64,000 bases of DNA from Dyadobacter sp. 50-39. GTDB taxonomy: Bacteria > Bacteroidota > Bacteroidia > Cytophagales > Spirosomataceae. Each line of letters begins with the position of its first letter. The stretch's first letter is position 1. The notes beneath the pieces are model-generated. The model was not told where the DNA came from. It was given only the letters and a program-made list of their open reading frames with translations, and did not search any database. The DNA is taken from positions 620,001 through 684,000 of the forward strand of contig MKSR01000040.1 of NCBI GenBank assembly GCA_001898145.1, in the 5' to 3' direction. A program made the position numbers and the translations under genes. Shown piece by piece: positions 9,601 through 16,954 of the stretch.

Positions 9601-9725
9601 CTCACGCCGGGCAGGTCTTTTGCGCTCTCGTCGGTTACCTTGCCGGTAAGCTGCCGCACCTGCGCCAGCAACGGTCCCAGGGTGGCAAAGAACAAGGCGC
9701 AGCCAAGTAGAATTTTTTGTCGCAT
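6666..9725 (-). CDS. SusC/RagA family TonB-linked outer-membrane transporter
   Basis: A 1019-residue TonB-dependent receptor. The signal peptide runs to about residue 21 (ends LLAQ). Next come a carboxypeptidase-D-like regulatory domain (residues 25-100, LTGKVTDESAKDLPGVSIVI), a TonB-box-like strand with the SusC signature EVVVVGYGTQKKKDLTGAIS, the plug with LQGSVAGVSVTRSSGAPGAG and ITVLKDAASAAIYGSRGAAG, and a 22-strand barrel. The chain ends in an aromatic (TIRF), as expected for insertion by the Bam machinery. No STN domain is present, so it probably does not signal through FecR. It is first in an operon with the SusD gene at 4971 and the secreted protein at 2421. A -7-like box lies about 85 bases upstream. 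Confidence 0.96.
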   Translation of the reverse strand: MRQKILLGCALFFATLGPLLAQVRQLTGKVTDESAKDLPGVSIVIKGTQRGTVTDANGDYTLALPDGESVTLTFSFVGYQSQDIAPGVQTRLDVTLKQSDNALSEVVVVGYGTQKKKDLTGAISSIGARDVGGRQTIQVSDALQGSVAGVSVTRSSGAPGAGSSILIRGITTIGTNSPLVIVDGVPVASIDNVNPGDVENITVLKDAASAAIYGSRGAAGVILVTTKRAKSGQGSLEYTYEYGVQRATATPRYVGVQDYMRYFNEQAVNDGATAGPFPDAFVASYLDSNRVSPDRFPNTDWQKAMLTRKSAPRQRHDLVFTMGTGKIKTKASLGYASSGAFYDNRSYDRYLFRVNNDMQVNDKMSVNLDVFYKRTTNKGNGNELPSSSFNPIYEARVMPPIYDDVYENGKLAVGKDGRNPLAQLREGGFTRQLYNQLGGRMQFNYKPVNGLTITALVAPVFDFDKTKYFSKQIRFTNPDGTVGTVVNQARTVLNEGRSESVTVNGQLLANYAREFNSAHSIDILAGFEENYRSQESLGASRSGFALTGFPYLNSGSTELRDNNGSANESGLHSFFGRLQYNFKSKYFIQGNLRSDLSSRFASRYRKAVYPSVSAGWTISEEQFLKSTGWLSFLKLRGSWGEAGNERLLDKDGNPAYYPYMATIDFSTALFYQNGGVVPLTGGAQQVYAVENISWETSRTADIGLDASFLNDRLTLAADYYQKTTTNILLPLDIPLYLGYDKPNQNAGTLNVHGWELELGWRDRINKLNYSVSANLSDAKSTVGDLKGTEFRGDQIVRNGSQYNEWFGYIANGLFQTVDEIKGAPVLNVTTKPGDVRYVDVNKDGKITTDDKVLLGGALPRYLYGGNLRADYEGFDAGITFQGVARKLSRLSSEVTQPFAEAFGNMPAEMVGKFWSNNNTPEQNLKATYPRLSRTSNAANYALSDYWLMSGAYFRLKNITMGYTLKQDVLKKTGVQSLRLYLSVNDVFSLSKFPKYLDPESGSYSYPIVATFMAGATIRF

Positions 9726-9807
9726 ATTTTTTTCTAATATTTAGGGTTTCATGCCGTTCCGGGCACTCCTTCCGGAGTTTGGCGGCACAGATAAAAATTT
9801 GAGTGAG

Positions 9808-9842
9808 CAAATATAAAATTGGACAATACGGAGATTTTCAAA
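9808..9842 (-). promoter_or_regulatory. Candidate Bacteroidota promoter of the first susCD operon
   Basis: On the minus strand TATATTTG (9815-9808) matches the -7 consensus TANNTTTG. TTTG at 9842-9839 could be the -33 box, although the 23-base spacer is a little long. A second -7-like box, TAATTTTG, lies at 9872-9865. No transcript data support a choice. Confidence 0.4.
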
Positions 9843-9910
9843 TGCGCTTAGCCAGTTCACTATCCAAAATTATGGACAACCTAAAAAGCTGACATACAGA
9901 AGTTTATTGT

Positions 9911-11248
9911 ATGAGTATTATGGAGAATGGACAAGACAAAGCGAGCACTTTAGACCTCCTCGATCACTGTTGTCAACTCGTGGCCGACACGTACGGCAAA
10001 CCAGACAGTTCGGAATGGACGAACAGCGATTTCGTCAGGCTCAGCAGCATCCTTTATAAAAAGACGCATGTGCAGATCAGCCCGAATACGCTGAAACGTA
10101 TTTTCGGAAAAATCAAAACGGACGCCCGCTATTACCCGCAAAAAGCCACCCGCGACGCGCTGGCGCAATATGTAGGGTTTGCAGATTGGGACAAGTTTAT
10201 CGATACGCCGTCGCGGCAGCCTGTGCGATTGGTCCACCCCGACACACCGCCCGTCCTGCTCCCGCCCGCAGACATTCCGGTGCCGCAGCTGCCCGTCCGA
10301 AGATCCCGGTTAAAGTCCTTTCTGCTGGCCGCTTTGGCATTGATGGTCATCGGCATCGCGGGATGGCGCGGATTGCTCTTCTGGCAGGGCAAAGAGACTG
10401 CCGTCACGCTTTTTTGTAAAAATCCGGAGGGCGGCAACCCGCATTCGGCGGTATTCGTACTGCGGGGGTTCGGCCATGTTTCCAGGCTCACCAATGACTA
10501 TTCCATCGAATTCGGTGATAATGATAAAGTCCAGCTGAATGGCCGGGACAGCGTATACTCGCATTATTATGAGGTGCCGGGCCGCTATTTTGCGGTATTA
10601 AAAAAGGCGGGTACCGCCATTGACACCGTGCCTGTGTTTCTCCACACCAGCGGCTGGACCGCCACTGCCAATATGATGTACGACACCACACGTGTATACC
10701 CCATCGAAACGCCCGGCCTTTTTACCAAAGGTTACCATAGCATCAGCGCGCCGGAAATAGCGCGGGCAGGCGTGGATACCAACCGCACTTTTTTTGTCAA
10801 TTTCATCAACGCCCACCTCACCGGCATCGACGGCGATAATTTCGAGCTCCTGGTAGACGTCAGGACCTCGCTCCCGCGCCCGGGGGTACGCTGCTCGCAA
10901 GTACGCCTGACTATATACGGCGATTCATCCAACCACATGGTCGACATTATGAAACCCGGCTGTGCGCATTGGAGTAAGCTGCAATTTTCGGAACTGCATA
11001 AGGACGGCCGTTCCGAGGGGCCGGACTTCCTGGGCGCCGACCTCACCGCGGGTGGGATTGTGGGGGTGAAGGTGGTAAACAGGCATGCCACATTGCTCAT
11101 CAATGGCCGGGAAGTTTATAAAAACACCTACCACAAAGCCCTGAGGCAGCTTTACGGGCTGGATATCATGTTTGCCGGCATTGGCAGCATCCGGTCCGTT
11201 CAATTGAAGGACTTAAAAACCGGCAAACGGTTTGCAGGAAATTTTTAG
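9911..11248 (+). CDS. Membrane protein with DNA-binding-like N-terminus and periplasmic sensor-like region
   Basis: 445 residues. Residues of about 35-98 contain a module I know as common in Bacteroidota (LSSILYKKTHVQISPNTLKR, then a run ending YVGFADWDKFI). It looks like a helix-turn-helix unit, though I cannot prove DNA binding. A proline-rich linker leads to one membrane helix at about 135-157 (SFLLAALALMVIGIAGWRGL). The C-terminal 285 residues should be periplasmic: a PKD-like sandwich near 165-235 (SIEFGDND, YYEVPGRYFAVL) and a second beta-rich domain. The gene is divergent from susC at 9725 and could be a membrane-tethered regulator of that operon. An ATG at 9920 is an alternative start. 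The 3' end overlaps the convergent lipoprotein gene by four bases. Confidence 0.75.
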   Translation: MSIMENGQDKASTLDLLDHCCQLVADTYGKPDSSEWTNSDFVRLSSILYKKTHVQISPNTLKRIFGKIKTDARYYPQKATRDALAQYVGFADWDKFIDTPSRQPVRLVHPDTPPVLLPPADIPVPQLPVRRSRLKSFLLAALALMVIGIAGWRGLLFWQGKETAVTLFCKNPEGGNPHSAVFVLRGFGHVSRLTNDYSIEFGDNDKVQLNGRDSVYSHYYEVPGRYFAVLKKAGTAIDTVPVFLHTSGWTATANMMYDTTRVYPIETPGLFTKGYHSISAPEIARAGVDTNRTFFVNFINAHLTGIDGDNFELLVDVRTSLPRPGVRCSQVRLTIYGDSSNHMVDIMKPGCAHWSKLQFSELHKDGRSEGPDFLGADLTAGGIVGVKVVNRHATLLINGREVYKNTYHKALRQLYGLDIMFAGIGSIRSVQLKDLKTGKRFAGNF

Positions 11249-12078
11249 CGCATGTAGGTGCTGAATGTACCATATTGCTCGCCGGTGATCTGCTCCATAA
11301 AATCACTGTTCCACAATCCGATACCTACCCGCTTTTGGGATTGCTCGAAATGCTTCTTGCAGATCTCGGCCACCTTGCCGAAATCACCCTCATAGCTGAA
11401 AAGGAAGTTAATCAGGTAGCTATCCGGCTCCCAGAACCGCTTTTGGAGGTGCGTCTGCGCATCTTCGGGCAGGTATGTGTACGGATGGGCGGGAAGGGTC
11501 GTCGGTTTGAGTCCGGCTTTGGTCAAATCTTCCACCAGCGCCTCCACAAAAAGCTCGTTTTCTTTGCCATAATAGTACGCAGAGCCGAAAACAATGCCCT
11601 TGGGGATAGCGTATATGACGGGAATGTTCGTTGTGAAATGCGGACTTGCGGGGATCTTCAATTCATACTGGTTGTGCCCCACGACGAACGCGGACGTCAC
11701 CGTCGTCTTGCCCGTTTGCAGCCTGAACTGGTAGGTACCTTGCGGCAGCTCGCTTTCAGGAATGTAAATATCCCCCCACGACTGACATTCTTCTCCCCAC
11801 GGCCCGGGGAAAACCGGGCACTTGCCTTTGCTGATCTTTTCTACCAGCCGCACATCGATCACACGCCCCTGAATCCGGTATTCAAACTTATACTCCTCCT
11901 TGTCCGAAGAAGATTTGAAGAAGCTCAACCGCAAGTGCCTGCCCCGCTCCACGTCGGCCGTGTGCTGCCAATAAAGGCTGAGGCCTTCGTCGTCCATAAC
12001 ATTCAGCTCGTCGCGGTTCTTACATTGCGTACAGAAGGCTGCCAGGCTGATCAGCAACACGTGAAGAAGTCGTTTCAT
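11245..12078 (-). CDS. Lipoprotein of unknown function
   Basis: 277 residues from the ATG at 12078, chosen because it gives a good lipoprotein signal, MKRLLHVLLISLAAFCTQC, with the lipid-attachment cysteine at residue 19. Residues after that are beta-rich (LRLSFFKSSSDKEEYKFEYR, ELPQGTYQFRLQTG), suggesting an immunoglobulin-like or fibronectin-like domain. The C-terminal third is mixed, and I do not recognise the family. It sits tail-to-tail with the membrane protein at 9911 and shares four bases with it. No operon partner is seen on its own strand, because the next gene upstream is a histidine kinase more than 350 bases away. Confidence 0.75.
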   Translation of the reverse strand: MKRLLHVLLISLAAFCTQCKNRDELNVMDDEGLSLYWQHTADVERGRHLRLSFFKSSSDKEEYKFEYRIQGRVIDVRLVEKISKGKCPVFPGPWGEECQSWGDIYIPESELPQGTYQFRLQTGKTTVTSAFVVGHNQYELKIPASPHFTTNIPVIYAIPKGIVFGSAYYYGKENELFVEALVEDLTKAGLKPTTLPAHPYTYLPEDAQTHLQKRFWEPDSYLINFLFSYEGDFGKVAEICKKHFEQSQKRVGIGLWNSDFMEQITGEQYGTFSTYMR

Positions 12079-12429
12079 GGTTAGAGAAATTGAGTTTGCA
12101 ATGGGAGACAATGCCGGTGCCCATTTGGTTGCATTGCGGTTACTTTGAGAAGGGGTTTGAAATATAAAAGAAAAAGAGGAACATGCCGCCCCTCTCTTTA
12201 CTCAAACTACAATGAAATCATGTCCGGAGACCGGACTCCACTAAAAGGTTGTATATCGCCCTTCTCTAATCGGTTTTTCTGCTCCGACCGAGTAAACGGT
12301 TGCCGCAAGAACCATGCGAGCTATGGAAAAGACCCGGGTACTGCCCGGTTGAATTGCATTGCAGCCCCAAGAACCAGCGTCAGATTTGCATTCCAAATCG
12401 TCGGCTCATGGCGGGCTTGCCCGAGTGGA
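12079..12429. other. Gene-poor interval between lipoprotein and histidine kinase
   Basis: This 351-base stretch has no convincing coding region. It holds the upstream region of the minus-strand lipoprotein gene and the 3' region of the histidine kinase gene. A perfect 6-bp hairpin (GTCCGG-AGA-CCGGAC) lies at 12222-12236, and a weak AGAGG/CCTCT repeat near 12175-12198. No consensus TANNTTTG box was found on the minus strand. Confidence 0.5.
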
Positions 12430-14214
12430 TTAAATCTCTGATTCGTGCAATCGCTTCGGCAAATACACGGAGAACTGCGCCCCCTCGCCCACCCGGCTGC
12501 TGGCCGTAATGGCCCCGCCGTGGTTATGGACCACCTTCTCACAGATCGACAGCCCGATACCGGTTCCCGCGTACTCCGACTTGCCATGCAGCCGCTGAAA
12601 CACCTGAAAGATGCGGTCAAGGTACTTTTCGTCGAAGCCAATGCCATTGTCGGCGACGGTGATGCAATGGTAGGATTTCGCGTCACGGGCCGGTTTGACG
12701 TGCGCCGGCAGTGCCTCGGCGGAAATATGGGCAGCGGTCACATGCACAAGCGGCGTGACGTCCGCCCGGTGAAATTTAAATGCATTGGAGAGCAGATTCT
12801 GGAAGAGCTGCACGAGTTGCGTCCTGTCGCCTTCGAGGGTAGGCATGTTTTCCATTTCCACAATGCCGCCGGTTTCTTTCATCAATGCGGAAAGGTTTTC
12901 CATCCCCTCGGCGATCACATCGCCCAACGCCACCGGCGAAGGCGCGGCGCGGCGGGTTGTGATGCGCGAAAAAGAAAGCAGGTCGTCGATCAGGAGCGAC
13001 ATCCGACGTCCGGCCCTGACCATGCGATCGATAAGGTTCATTCCATCGTCGCCAAGCTTCGCTCCATACCGGTCACTCAGCAACGTTCCCAGCGACTGCA
13101 CCTTCCTGAGTGGTTCCTGCAAGTCGTGACTGGCCACGTATGCGAATTGTTGCAGGTTTTCATTGGAGCGGGTGAGATCGCGGTTAGCTTCTCCGAGCCG
13201 CAGGTTCAGTTCCCGCGCTTTTTCATTGGTATCAGCCAGGCGTTTATTGATTTCGTTGAGTTCGTCAACGGTTGCTTTGAGCGCATCGTTGGACGCGGCC
13301 AACTCTTCGGTACGCTTCTGCACCAGCCATTCCTGTGCCCGCTGCTGCTGGCGTTGCTGGGTAACATCATGCATAGTTCCCCAGATTTTGTAAGCGATTC
13401 CCTCCTCGTCAAAAAAAGCATTGCCTACCGCATGCATTATCCGCTCCGGATTGCCGTCGAAGGGCTCAATAGTGAATTCGATATCGTAAATGCCGTCACT
13501 CCCCGGCTCGATGGCGGCGGCAAATGCGGCGCGGATTCCCGGCCAGTCCGAAGGACGCACATGGTTGTTTTCCCTTGCCAGGGTGATGATCTCATCGGGA
13601 GCGATGCCGCTCCAAAATCGCAGTCTGGGCGAGTAGTCGACTTTTCCGGTCCGCAGGTCGATCTGCCAGGTGCCGAGATCAGCCAGTTCGATGGCTGCAC
13701 GCAGCACTTCTTCGGCTTCTTCCAGACGCTTGCGCGACCTGACCTGCTCGGTCACATTCGTGGCCGTGTTGATCACCCCGTATGCTTCCCCCGCATCATT
13801 CAAAAGCGCATTATAAGAGTAGTTGAACCACAGGGTTTCCAATTTGCCGCCGACATAAAGATCGGCCCTGCCTTCGGGATTGTTGAAGGGCACACCGGTA
13901 TCATATACATGCTGCAGGAGGCCGAGAAAAGGCTGGTCCACCAATTCCGGCATCGCTTCGTGGAGCGTTTTTCCGATGACGGATTCGTCCTTGCCCCATA
14001 TAGTCAGCATCGCGTCGTTGATGAGACCTACCGTCATGTCGCGCCCCAGGAAGACAACCGTGGGAGTGGGTGAACTGGTAATGAGGGTCTGGACGAGCTG
14101 TGAAGTGATTTCAAGCTCGGACGTGCCAACGCGGGCAGCTTGTAAGATGCTGCGCAAACGTTCCAATGACGTCGCGTGATACTGATCAGTAGGCGTTGCC
14201 ATTGCGCCAGGCAT
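12430..14214 (-). CDS. PAS-domain sensor histidine kinase
   Basis: 594 residues with no membrane segment, so a soluble sensor kinase. PAS-like domains cover about 45-155 (PTVVFLGRDMTVGLINDAML) and 170-290 (DLGTWQIDLRTGKVDYS, ending GTMHDVT). A long coiled coil follows (290-355). The dimerisation/phosphoacceptor helix has FAYVASHDLQEPLRKVQSL with the phospho-histidine at about 363. The ATPase domain shows the N box (LFQNLLSNAFKFHR), G1 box (DNGIGFDEKYLDRIFQVFQR) and G2 box (GTGIGLSICEKVV). No receiver domain is attached and no response-regulator gene is adjacent, so its partner is elsewhere. The second PAS with its RIMHAVGNAFFDEEG strand resembles PAS_3. An ATG at 14202 is an alternative start. 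Confidence 0.93.
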   Translation of the reverse strand: MPGAMATPTDQYHATSLERLRSILQAARVGTSELEITSQLVQTLITSSPTPTVVFLGRDMTVGLINDAMLTIWGKDESVIGKTLHEAMPELVDQPFLGLLQHVYDTGVPFNNPEGRADLYVGGKLETLWFNYSYNALLNDAGEAYGVINTATNVTEQVRSRKRLEEAEEVLRAAIELADLGTWQIDLRTGKVDYSPRLRFWSGIAPDEIITLARENNHVRPSDWPGIRAAFAAAIEPGSDGIYDIEFTIEPFDGNPERIMHAVGNAFFDEEGIAYKIWGTMHDVTQQRQQQRAQEWLVQKRTEELAASNDALKATVDELNEINKRLADTNEKARELNLRLGEANRDLTRSNENLQQFAYVASHDLQEPLRKVQSLGTLLSDRYGAKLGDDGMNLIDRMVRAGRRMSLLIDDLLSFSRITTRRAAPSPVALGDVIAEGMENLSALMKETGGIVEMENMPTLEGDRTQLVQLFQNLLSNAFKFHRADVTPLVHVTAAHISAEALPAHVKPARDAKSYHCITVADNGIGFDEKYLDRIFQVFQRLHGKSEYAGTGIGLSICEKVVHNHGGAITASSRVGEGAQFSVYLPKRLHESEI

Positions 14215-14376
14215 ACAGAGGGTGTTGTGATGTTAACGAAGGTACGTACTCTTATCAAGATACGTATATAATCGTGCCACGGATTAGTCCCTTCACACAA
14301 AGACGCCATTCACTTCTTGAAATGCCCCCGAGCGTACCGGTTTGCCTGCCGAAACGTGTCGGAAACAGGCTAGTAT

Positions 14377-14414
14377 GGAAAAGCCTCCCGGTTGGTTTCC
14401 AGGGAGGCTTTTCC
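14377..14414 (-). terminator. Strong hairpin terminator of the sigma-fecR-susCD operon
   Basis: A perfect 13-bp stem (GGAAAAGCCTCCC paired with GGGAGGCTTTTCC) with a 12-nt loop lies 35 bases past the stop of the minus-strand gene at 14449. The A/T-rich outer arms supply a T-run at the 3' side of the stem, a common form of terminator in this phylum. Confidence 0.8.
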
Positions 14415-14448
14415 GGGGCAGGAATATTCATCAACAGGGCCGGACCTG

Positions 14449-15315
14449 CTAGTATTTCAAACTTTTCAGATAGGCGATCGACTGGGGCACCTGCGCGGCG
14501 TAGCTTGGGCTTTCGTCTTCAATGTAGTAATGCTTCACGCCAGCTTTGCGGGCGGCTTTGAGGACTGCCGGAATGTCGATCTGGCCGGTGCCGAGGGCTA
14601 CGTCGTTTTCTACCGGCGTTCCGCCCGACATATTACCCACCACCCCTTTTTTCAGATCCTTCATGTGCATCAGTTTGAAGCGGCCGGGATATTTGGCGAT
14701 CAGCGCGGCCGGGTCCTGACCTGGGAAGAACGTCCAGAGCATATCCAGCTCGAAACTCACATACTTAGGGTCGGTGTTTTGAATGATATAATCCATGAGC
14801 GTGCCGTCACCGTGTTTCTCGAACTCATACCCGTGGTTGTGATAACAGAATGTCAGTCCGAATTCATCTTTCAGCTGCTTGCCGATCTTGTTGAAATCTT
14901 CGACTGTTTTTTGGGCCATTTCGAGGGTGAATGGCCCTTTATGCGGCACCCAGGCTACGCGCACATAACTAGCACCCAGGGCTTTGGCATTGTTTCCCAC
15001 TTCCTGCGTTTTGTTCAGCGCATCGTCGTACTGCACCCCGAAGGACGAGCATTTCATACCGCGTTCATCGAGAGCTTTCCGGATCTCCGCCGCCGTTTTG
15101 CCGAAAAGGCTGGAAAACTCCATGTCCGTCACTTTCAATGCCTTGATCGTGTCCAGCGTGGCGGCTACATCTTTCGACAGGCTTCGACGGTATGTGTAAG
15201 AAACCATGCCGGGCTCGTCCGGGAAAAGTGGTTTACCCTTTTGTGCCAAAGCCGGAGTGCCGCATGACAGCCCTGCAAAGAGCGCCGCACCGAGCGTTAA
15301 ATGTTTGATTTTCAT
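14449..15315 (-). CDS. Secreted sugar phosphate isomerase/epimerase-like TIM barrel
   Basis: 288 residues from the ATG at 15315, which opens a signal peptide (MKIKHLTLGAALFAGLSC, probable cleavage after PALA). The mature part is a xylose-isomerase-like (AP endonuclease 2) TIM barrel. Likely metal ligands and active-site residues sit in FCYHNHGYEFEK, SFELDMLWTFFPG, LMHMKDLKKG and HYYIEDESPSY. Family members isomerise, epimerise or oxidise sugars; exported Bacteroidota members are often linked to SusCD loci, but their reactions are mostly unknown. It follows the SusD-like gene by 112 bases and ends before a strong terminator, so it is probably the last gene of the operon starting at 22269. Confidence 0.88.
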   Translation of the reverse strand: MKIKHLTLGAALFAGLSCGTPALAQKGKPLFPDEPGMVSYTYRRSLSKDVAATLDTIKALKVTDMEFSSLFGKTAAEIRKALDERGMKCSSFGVQYDDALNKTQEVGNNAKALGASYVRVAWVPHKGPFTLEMAQKTVEDFNKIGKQLKDEFGLTFCYHNHGYEFEKHGDGTLMDYIIQNTDPKYVSFELDMLWTFFPGQDPAALIAKYPGRFKLMHMKDLKKGVVGNMSGGTPVENDVALGTGQIDIPAVLKAARKAGVKHYYIEDESPSYAAQVPQSIAYLKSLKY

Positions 15316-15427
15316 TGGTGATTGGGGATCAGGTTTCTGATTTTGGTTAATAAGAAAAGCAGTGTTGGAAATCCGGTGAATTGACGAAAAACCCAGTCTC
15401 CTACCCTGCGCCCCCTTCACTACATTA

Positions 15428-16927
15428 TTATCTTTTATCCCACCAAACCTTCGACACGTACGAATCTCCCTTTGCTAGCCGGCTTACGGCCTGCTCGTAG
15501 TTCGCCTTGTTCAAAAGCGCCTCGCGGGATGAATAAATCGTCCGACGAGGAATGGTACCGCCCGTAGATCCCTGGAAAGGGCCTGGTTTCAATGCGGGAT
15601 AGCCCATTCTGCGCCATTCGATAAATGCTTCATACGAACGGCCGAAAAGCTGTATCCATTTCTGCGTACCGATCTTTTCAAGCTTCTGCTCCTTGGTGAG
15701 GCCGGTCCACGACAGCTCCTTCTCGAACGATGCCGGGATAGTTGTCACATTGTAGGGAGCCTGCGCCAATGCCGCTTTTACGCCGTCCTGGTAGTACTTT
15801 TCCGCATCGGCAGCCGTTGCGCCCCAGCCTTCGAGTGCGGCTTCGGCTTTGTAAAATGAGACGTCCGCAAACGACATAACCATACAAGGTATCGCCGGAC
15901 TGTAATCGCGGTTGAAGAATGTGAGCGTCGACACCGTACTGTAATCATCTTTGATGATTGTTTTAAGCAGCTCGTCCGTGAGCGCCACTCCTATTCCCTT
16001 GTACGCGGGCGTGCCGGCCTTCACGGAATTTACACTCGGCTGTGCGATGCGCGGCAAGCGCGGGTCGCTGGTGGCGACGAGCTGGGCCACAAATGCGTCG
16101 GCGAGGTATTTCAGGTCGGGGCTCCCGGCCAGTAACTGGTTCAGTACCGGGTGCACATTGGCGTTGGTCGCATTGTTGTAGGTGGGCACGGTGGCGTCGT
16201 CGGCGGCACTTGCGAGGAGCGGCTGGCCCATCGCTTCGGTCACGGTCTTTTGCGCCAGCGCCGGATCGGCGTAGCGGATGCGCATGCCCAGCCGCAATTT
16301 CAGCGAATTGGCATATTTTTTCCACTTGCTGATATCGCCTTTGTAATAAAAATCCGCGTTGCCGTAGCTCGCGTCACCGATAGTCAGCTGCCCGATCGCC
16401 GTGTTCAGATCGTTGATCAGCGATTTGTAGATCGATTCCTGCGTATCGAATGCAGGCTTGGTATTCACATCCGCCGGACCCAGCGCAGTACCCGAATACG
16501 GAACGTCGCCAAACAGGTCGGTAAGGCGTTGCCAAACCGATATTTCCACAATGCGGGCAATAGCCAGTTTACTACGGCCGGCCGGATCGTTCTCTTTGCC
16601 TTTGAGGACCTCATTGCGGATCTGGCTGAGGTTCCGGATCAGCGTATAATGCGCGTCCCAGGTATTGTTGTCGCTCTGCTCGATGTACCGCGAACTCGAC
16701 ACCAGCACGCCTCCCGCCCAATGCTGGATCCACGATCCGTATTGGCTGTTGGGCACCTCGTACCCTTCCGAGAAGGCGGCATCCTTCTGCACCTTCGAAA
16801 GCAAAAGGCCGGGATCGCCCGTCGTGACCGAGGTGGGCGGTGTATTAATTTCCTCAAAATCGCCCGTGCAGGCCTGAAAAAGGCATAGGGCACCGGTGAG
16901 CAGGATCGATGGGATTATATTTTTCAT
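15428..16927 (-). CDS. SusD-like lipoprotein (SusD-like_2 type)
   Basis: 499 residues from the ATG at 16927, which gives the lipoprotein signal MKNIIPSILLTGALCLFQAC with cysteine 20 as the lipid site. The mature start (TGDFEEINTPPTSVTTGDP) and the block QYGSWIQHWAGGVL place it in the SusD-like_2 branch, a divergent group of SusD proteins paired with SusC. The segment VEISVWQRLTDLFGDVPYS is the familiar SusD helix pair, and the C-terminal part has KIGTQKWIQLFGRSYEAFIEW. It is 28 bases downstream of the STN-containing SusC gene. It should sit on the cell surface as the binding lid of that transporter, with an unknown ligand. Confidence 0.93.
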   Translation of the reverse strand: MKNIIPSILLTGALCLFQACTGDFEEINTPPTSVTTGDPGLLLSKVQKDAAFSEGYEVPNSQYGSWIQHWAGGVLVSSSRYIEQSDNNTWDAHYTLIRNLSQIRNEVLKGKENDPAGRSKLAIARIVEISVWQRLTDLFGDVPYSGTALGPADVNTKPAFDTQESIYKSLINDLNTAIGQLTIGDASYGNADFYYKGDISKWKKYANSLKLRLGMRIRYADPALAQKTVTEAMGQPLLASAADDATVPTYNNATNANVHPVLNQLLAGSPDLKYLADAFVAQLVATSDPRLPRIAQPSVNSVKAGTPAYKGIGVALTDELLKTIIKDDYSTVSTLTFFNRDYSPAIPCMVMSFADVSFYKAEAALEGWGATAADAEKYYQDGVKAALAQAPYNVTTIPASFEKELSWTGLTKEQKLEKIGTQKWIQLFGRSYEAFIEWRRMGYPALKPGPFQGSTGGTIPRRTIYSSREALLNKANYEQAVSRLAKGDSYVSKVWWDKR

Positions 16928-16954
16928 TTTTCGAAAATTTCCGGTTTTGAACAA

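Noticed and set aside
12411-12480. tRNA-like stretch TTGCCCGAGTGGATTAAAT
   Set aside because: It resembles the D-arm of a serine or leucine tRNA, but no acceptor stem, anticodon arm or T-arm follows, and it runs into the histidine kinase gene.
12445-14073. 542-residue plus-strand ORF antisense to the histidine kinase
   Set aside because: The kinase motifs on the minus strand are complete, and the opposite product is unrecognisable.
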